From: Talpa occidentalis
Taxonomy: Eukaryota; Chordata; Mammalia; Eulipotyphla; Talpidae
Assembly: GCF_014898055.3 (NCBI RefSeq)
Contig: NW_023601433.1
Coordinates: 42,465,876-42,529,875, forward strand
Direction: 5' to 3'
Length of the DNA stretch: 64,000 bases
Position numbers and translations under genes: made by a program. Each line of letters starts with the position of its first letter. The stretch's first letter is position 1. Below are positions 58,263-64,000 of this stretch, piece after piece. The notes under the pieces are model-generated. The model searched no databases, had not been told where the DNA came from, and saw only the letters and a program-made list of their open reading frames with translations.

Positions 58263-58500
58263 TTTTTTTTTTTTTTAATATTAACTGCAGTTCATGCTTT
58301 ATTCAGACTTCTTTAAAGTTTTTAACCAGACATCCTTTTCATTCTCCAGGATCTCCATAGTTTCAGGTTCTCCTTCTCCAGGATCTCCAGTGTAATCATG
58401 AGAGAAACATCAGACAGATCCCAGTGGAAGGTCATTCTGGAAAATATCTCATGCCCAGTCTCAAGAACTGTCAAGGTCGTCAAAAGCAAGGTACATCTAT
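58263..58500 (-). pseudogene. Retrocopy-like segment with poly(A) tail
   Basis: On the minus strand the segment ends in AATAAA (58298-58303), 18 bases before a 14-16-base A tail, the spacing of a processed mRNA end. One frame reads GDPGEGEPETMEILENEK and on to LKTLKKSE before a stop that overlaps the AATAAA. Upstream stops break it. I cannot name the parent gene, and clear duplications are not visible. Confidence 0.4.
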
Positions 58501-60890
58501 GAAATTATCATCATCTTTTAATCCCCTAAGCACATATTAGTAGACCTCCTTATCACATGTGTCATTTATACTTGTATCCATCACCAAACACTTAGAGAGG
58601 GCTTGCTTCTGCATGGGGCTTTGCAAGAGATGCGAAGTGGTCTTTCCTCTTAATAAAGCTCATAGTCCAGCTGGAGACACAGAATAAAAGCAGATGATTA
58701 CAATCACGTGTGCACAGGGCCAGGCCAGAGCAAGGGGCTAAGTTGGATTTGAGGTGGTCACTATTTGATGGAGTGGTTTGGAGTGTTTATAGCATTCCAG
58801 GCATGGTGTTGACTCTGGACTCAGAGCGGGCACTGCTACTCCCCTCTGGCAACTTTAGGTCTTCAGGGCCCATTTGCTTCACCTGAGGCAAGCAGGGACC
58901 CACCTGTCTGCTTCCTTTGAAATGGGTGTGTCCTATAGTGAGCACAGATGCACTGGCCATTAGCAGAAACTTAGATCTGAGCTACATTACCATGTCCAAT
59001 TTCCTTAATTTATGCTTGAGGAGAGGTAGCTTCAGGGACACACAGAGCATGGGAGTGAAGACAACGGGCTTTGGAATTTGACTGCATAGGAGCAGATCCA
59101 GGCTTGGGAGAACTCACCTTAACACTGTGTAGGGCAGGAGGGGACAGAGCAGGATCTCCAGGATTCAAGCAGATGGGTGAAGGAGGAGTCCTGGAGCCCT
59201 CAGTGGCTTTTTTCAGGCTTTTATTGGGTTTACCAGGTTTCACGGCAGGCAGGGAGGCCCTGGGGGGTCGGGAGGCCAGGAGGCTGGCAGGCCTCCCAGC
59301 CCCCGGGAAGTCTTCTCTCTCTCTGGGCCCTCTCGTGACCGTTGCTTCTCTGCTCCTTCTGCTCTTTCTTGTGCTGCAGTTCTGCTCTTATAAGCCCAGT
59401 CTCTGAGCCCAGGTGTACCCACCTATGTCTGCCCACACCCCACTCCAGGTGCCCGCCATCAGGCATGCATTCAGGACTGCAGGGTTCCCTCATCTATCCT
59501 AATGGTGGGAGGGCAGAAAAACCTGACACTTTACCTTACCCTATATACCCTCATGTATCAAATGCAAATAATAGTATCCTTGTAGTATTGTATGTTACGG
59601 ATATTGAATGCGATGGCATGTGTGACTGGTCTGGATTCCCCCATTTTTTCGAACACCAAAAATTAAACCTGGCTAATTTAAGTAGAAAAAGGATTTCTTA
59701 AAAAAAAAAAAAAAATCAGCTTCCAGAAATAAGGGGAAGGCCGAGACTGTTTATACAAGTCTGTATTCACTCTCTCTCAATAATCTTGTGCCTGTACCAG
59801 TTTTGTTCTGACCTCACTCTGCAGAAAGACTCAGCTCTGTACTCCACGTGGAGGAAGGCAGCGCTGGTTACATCTCGCAAGCTCACAGGCTGAGCACTGG
59901 GCCTCTAGGAAGTAACTATTTCTCAGAAAGTCAGATTCCCTGGCTGGGATCTGGAGCAGGTTGGCCCAGACCAGGTGTGGGCTCATGGCATACCTGACTG
60001 CTGGCAGCTCCCTACTCTGGAACTCGGCAGCAACGAGGCTGCAGAGAAATCCGTGTGGTTGAGCTCACCGGTGTGAGTCAGTACGGCATGACTGTCAACC
60101 CCAGGGATGCTGAGACAGGGGTTGGCTGTGAGACCATTCTCAGGTGAGGGAGTCGAGTGTCGTGGAGATGTCTACTCTGCTTCCAGAAGGGCCCTCCGGA
60201 TCTGAGTCTTCCTGAAAGCCCCCATGGCTGTGGGTTTGCCTGTCAGGACATCCAGCCACACAGCTCCACTCCCCCAGTTGTCTTCTCAGTCCCTGGCCTT
60301 GAAGTGCCCTGGTGCCACAAGGGAGCCACTCTGTCCAGTCCTTGTGGTGATCTTCCTGTGTGCCCAGGCCTGTGTCAGCGGGCCGCCTGGTCCAGGCAGG
60401 TCTGCCCGGCCGTGTCTGGCTCTGACCTCTCCTAAATGCAGTGTGTTCCCTGGTCATCCTCGGGCACAGAGCACACGGTTGACCTCTCTAAGTCTGCTAG
60501 AGTGTGGTAAGGCTTCTTCAAAGATCAGGGCCCTGCACTTCTAAGGCACCAGCAGTTGCTGTGGGGGCAGCCATTGAGATCTGCCTTGCTAGGAAGGGAA
60601 TGTCTGGTAAGAAACCGGGGGTGGGGGTGCAATGGGAAAGAGGGACTGGATCCAGGGTGGGGTGTGGTCCCTTCACTCCTCTTTGGAGAACAGGAGGAAG
60701 CCTTTCAGGTTGGTTGCTTCACTGGCTGGCTCCCTGCCTCCTGCCCCCACTCAGATCTCAGCGTGACGTCCTTCCCTCTGCCTCATCACGCTCATGGGGA
60801 ACTCATATGAGACGACATTCATTCCTGAGACACGAGGGGGGCTCCCTTAAGTCCCAGATGCTGGTACTGCTTTATGGGAGAAGCTGCTTT
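58501..60890. other. Intergenic, no gene seen
   Basis: GC content rises and several overlapping frames of 80-120 residues occur on both strands, as expected by chance. A 15-base A run lies near 59700. No product recognised. Confidence 0.4.
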
Positions 60891-60899
60891 AAGTCAACA

Positions 60900-61085
60900 G
60901 TAATAACCAATTATTGAGCACCTACTATATGCAGGCACTGTGCTTGGTGCCTCCCACATGTTATTCAATCCTCCTTTGCCAGGTGCTGCCATTCCTATTT
61001 TGTGGATGTGACGATTGCCTCAGAGGGTTCGGGTCATTGAGACCAGGTGATGAAGCCTAATGTCTGCCTGGCCTCAGACTCTCCC
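60900..61085 (-). repeat. MIR-like fragment
   Basis: Reverse MIR order: attgagcacctactatatgc, aggcactgtgcttggtgc, cacatgttattcaatcctc. Confidence 0.6.
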
Positions 61086-62105
61086 TACTTCTCTACCTGC
61101 CATGGTGGAAATTCAGGTGTCACTGAATAGTCCCTTCACCCCAAGCAGGGGATTATGTGGGCAAAAGTAAGGGGACTTCTGAGATCCCCTCTTCCCCCTG
61201 GGGCAGGCTGGCTTGCCCCACCCCCTTCAGAGTCTCAGGTCTAATGAGGGGGCCTGTACCACCTCACCCAGCCATTCCTTCCATGGTCTGACTGTCCTAG
61301 ATACTGAGGTTGTCATGATGAAGATGTTGACGTGTGTGGCCTGCTTCTGGGAGACACCCAGTTGGTGTCCTTACACGCCGCTGAGGGCCAGAGTTGACCA
61401 CCGGCCTGAGAGTCTCCCATTGCTGCTAGAGACATAGCTTTGTTTCACTCCTCATTTTATTCCATGATCAGCTGATTTCTCAGGTATTTTAGACTCCATT
61501 GGGAATAGGACATTGGGAAAACCAGATGCCAAGAGATGATCTGGGGTACACCAGTACCCCAACAGCTTGGCCATATGATTTTAGGCCTTGGAGGGACAGA
61601 CCGCTGTCTTTTACCCTGGGTTGGCAGCTGGACAGGGTTCTGTGTATACTTGGCTAAAGGACAGGTGGGCTCTCCTTTTTAACCTGACCCCCAAGCCCAT
61701 GCGCCCTGAAGTGATGCACCATCGCTTTTCCTAGTTGGGGACCAACCCATAACTTCCCCAAGAACCTGGGGGCAGTGGCCTTTCATCCTGCAGCCATGCT
61801 TAGCTGCAGTTCCTTCTCTGCAAGTACTTTGGGGCTGCACATGCCCCATCTGGGCATGTCCCTGGGGAAGGTTGGGGTGACTCATTTGAATTGAAAATGG
61901 ATGTGGGTGAAGCATGCAGGTAATCGATCATTTGGGAGGCCTCTGATAAGAGTGCAGAGGGATGCTAGGGACTGCAGCCAGCCCCATGCTCTCCTTCCTG
62001 CCAGGAGGCAGGGGGTGCTGCAGGATCAGGTCAGAATGTAGCAAGTTGTTCTGACATCTGCTTGGAGTGATCATGACTTTGGGAGGTGGTTGGTTATGAG
62101 ACAGA
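61086..62105. other. Intergenic, no gene seen
   Basis: No recognised gene, repeat or motif. Confidence 0.4.
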
Positions 62106-62109
62106 ATGA

Positions 62110-62368
62110 GGATTTATTTATGTATGCAAGAACCAGGGTGTAAGCCAGAGGTGTGGGGTGGGGGTGGGTGAGAGGATCCACCAAAGAAAGTGGGGAGCAG
62201 AACAGGCAGATCTACTGAAATACACTGTGGAGGGGGCAGCAGGCGAGACAGGAGAGGTCTGCTGTGCCATGTGGGTTGCTCCCTGGCCAGCTGGGGATTG
62301 AACTCGTGCTACAGTGGCTGGCGACAGCTTGATAGTGCGGTCTTTAACCCCTGCGCCACCAGGGAGGC
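62110..62368 (-). repeat. tRNA-derived SINE, old
   Basis: Starts gatttatttatgtatgcaag without a remaining poly-T and ends cgccaccagggaggcc. Confidence 0.88.
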
Positions 62369-64000
62369 CATGGATATATTTTTTTAATGGCAGATGACTA
62401 GGATAAGTTGGGATGGATTCTCAGAGCTCAGGAGCTGTTCCTGGTTATGTGAGAAGTAAGTGAGTGTGTGAGAGCTACAGACAATATGACATCACCAGGC
62501 CCTGGTCTCTGTGGCAGGTCCTGTAGAGGGGGTGAGACTGCAGCATTCTGATGCCATCTTTGCCCTAGAATCCTGGCTGTGTCTTTGTGACATACCATAG
62601 AGGTATTGGCCCCTAGTGTTCCCCACCTCCCTCTCCTGGGCACCCAGGGAGTCCCTCTCCCGACAGCTCAGGGATTAAGGTTGGGATGAACTGCGGCTGC
62701 ACCAGGGTCCACTGGAATGTGGGGAATTAAGAAAGGCGTGGGAAGGGAAGGGCCAGGCATGGAGCACTGGGATGAGAGGCTGCACCCAGCCCCAGATCTT
62801 TACTCAGCACCTAAATGTCAGACCCTGGCAAACCTCACCAAGAGGACAGACCTGTTCATTTCCTTTTAGGATTTACAGATCAGTAAAGCCAGAAAACATC
62901 CCCAGTGTGCACAGACTGGTGCAGGGGAGCACAGCTAGGCAGCAAAGACCTGCTACAGGAGTGAGCACCAGATACCCACAGATACCTCTGAACCCCGCCA
63001 GCACTGCATTTTGTAACATCCCAGAATGTGCCCCTGGTCTTTCTCCTATGTGACATTTTTTGCAGGTGGCTGAGGTTGTAGAAGGAGCACTGGCCGGCTC
63101 TCTGTTTTACAGCTAAAGTATTGCAGCAGATGTAATTCTAGGATTCAGGACCGCAGTCCAGAAGACACAGACCAAGAGCCCGGTGTTCAAACGAGGCAGC
63201 GGAGGGCACACTTACAGAGCCCCCAAGGAGGGCTTAGTCCCCATTCAGCCCGCTTTCTGCAGATGAGGTGTTCAGCCAGCTGGGTTCTGATTGGCGGAAA
63301 GCTGGTCAAGCAGTGATTGGTTGCATTGCAACCCCGCTGGGTCTTGGCTCCCGGGAGTGGTTTCATTTCTTGGAGTCTGGCCACACACCGAGGCTGCATG
63401 GAGGTGCCTAGAACCTGACCCTGACAACCTCCTGACTGGTTCTTGCCCAGACTCGGGCTGGCTCCATGTTTGTTTTCCTCTTTTAGACTATTTATGAGCA
63501 GGATTGTTCTGATGTAAATGTCTGTGAAAGCACTCTGGAAGTTGGAATACACCGTGGAAACACAAGGGCTGGTTTCCACGGGTTATTTTTTAGGAGTCTT
63601 ATTTCTGGCACTCGTAGACTCTTGGTCCAAGGGGGCTGTCTCCATCATCCGGTGGAGGCCTGTCAATCTCAGCTGAGAAGCAGCGGGCACAGTGGCCATG
63701 CTCCTGCAGCCTCCTGTGGTCAAGCAGGGGCAGCTGACCTGGTTTCCTGCCTCTCCGTGCCCAACACATCATCATTATCCAAGGGATCAAGGGCTTTTTG
63801 AGGTCAGGAAGTCCTTCTCCTCTCTCAGGAAGCCAATGTGGACGGTAGAATGTGAAGGACAACTCTGGCTGGCAGTTGTGGGAAAAGGCCCAGTCCCTGT
63901 GGCCTCCTCTTAGCAAGCCAGGGCTGCCTGTGTGTTCAGAGGGGAGCTGGGTCTGGGTCAGCTGGGGTAACAGCCTTCCTTGCTCTGCGACATCCCTGTG
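62369..64000. other. Intergenic, no gene seen
   Basis: Unique, moderately GC-rich sequence to the window edge. Open frames up to 130 residues show no family similarity I recognise. Confidence 0.4.

Noticed and set aside
60140..60917. Overlapping frames of 84-137 residues in all phases
   Set aside because: Overlap on both strands in GC-rich sequence, with no recognisable domain, no splice partners and no CpG promoter.

Overview
This window is nuclear DNA of a placental mammal. It contains two complete protein-coding genes with ordinary GT-AG introns, and most of the remainder is dense interspersed repeats. The genes are RBM34 (11 coding exons, ATG at 2607, stop at 21298) and TOMM20 (5 coding exons, ATG at 24676, stop at 35718), head to tail on the + strand. 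As I recall, the two are also neighbours at human 1q42.3, so this looks like a conserved block. The species cannot be fixed from the sequence. The dominant tRNA-headed SINE does not match the bat Rhin-1 or VES, carnivore SINEC, camelid, equid ERE or rabbit C families as I remember them.

Layout. 1-2430: non-coding sequence upstream of RBM34. It holds a truncated SINE at the left edge, a young SINE, and a striking 69-bp-arm hairpin at 2031-2200. 2440-2930: RBM34 CpG-rich promoter, first exon and second exon. 2607-21298: RBM34, with introns carrying many SINEs, several L1 3' ends, L2 and MER5A-like remnants. 21350-24357: intergenic, with an old LTR-like repeat and SINEs. 24358-24960: TOMM20 CpG island and first exon. 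24676-35718: TOMM20, followed by a probable 3' UTR of about 2 kb. 38-64 kb: no gene that I can support. This part holds old L1 (40.1-43.3 kb and 45.1-47.5 kb), L2 (51-52.5 kb), MIR-like pieces, further SINEs, a small CpG-rich patch with a strong CTCF-type motif near 48.07 kb, and a poly(A)-tailed retrocopy-like segment near 58.4 kb.

How the genes work. RBM34 is a two-RRM RNA-binding protein with a basic tail, thought to be nucleolar. TOMM20 is the presequence receptor of the mitochondrial outer-membrane TOM complex. They do not form one pathway, but both promoters carry ETS-type CCGGAAGTG motifs, consistent with housekeeping expression.

Most unusual items: (i) the hairpin at 2031-2200, in which three of four arm differences become G-U pairs in a + strand transcript; (ii) a 61-bp triplication across the RBM34 exon 1 splice donor; (iii) a roughly 170-bp duplication in introns 4 and 5 of RBM34, one copy of which took a SINE and so has a built-in empty-site comparison; (iv) SINE dimers, SINE fusions and a head-only SINE that show how this retroposon family amplifies.
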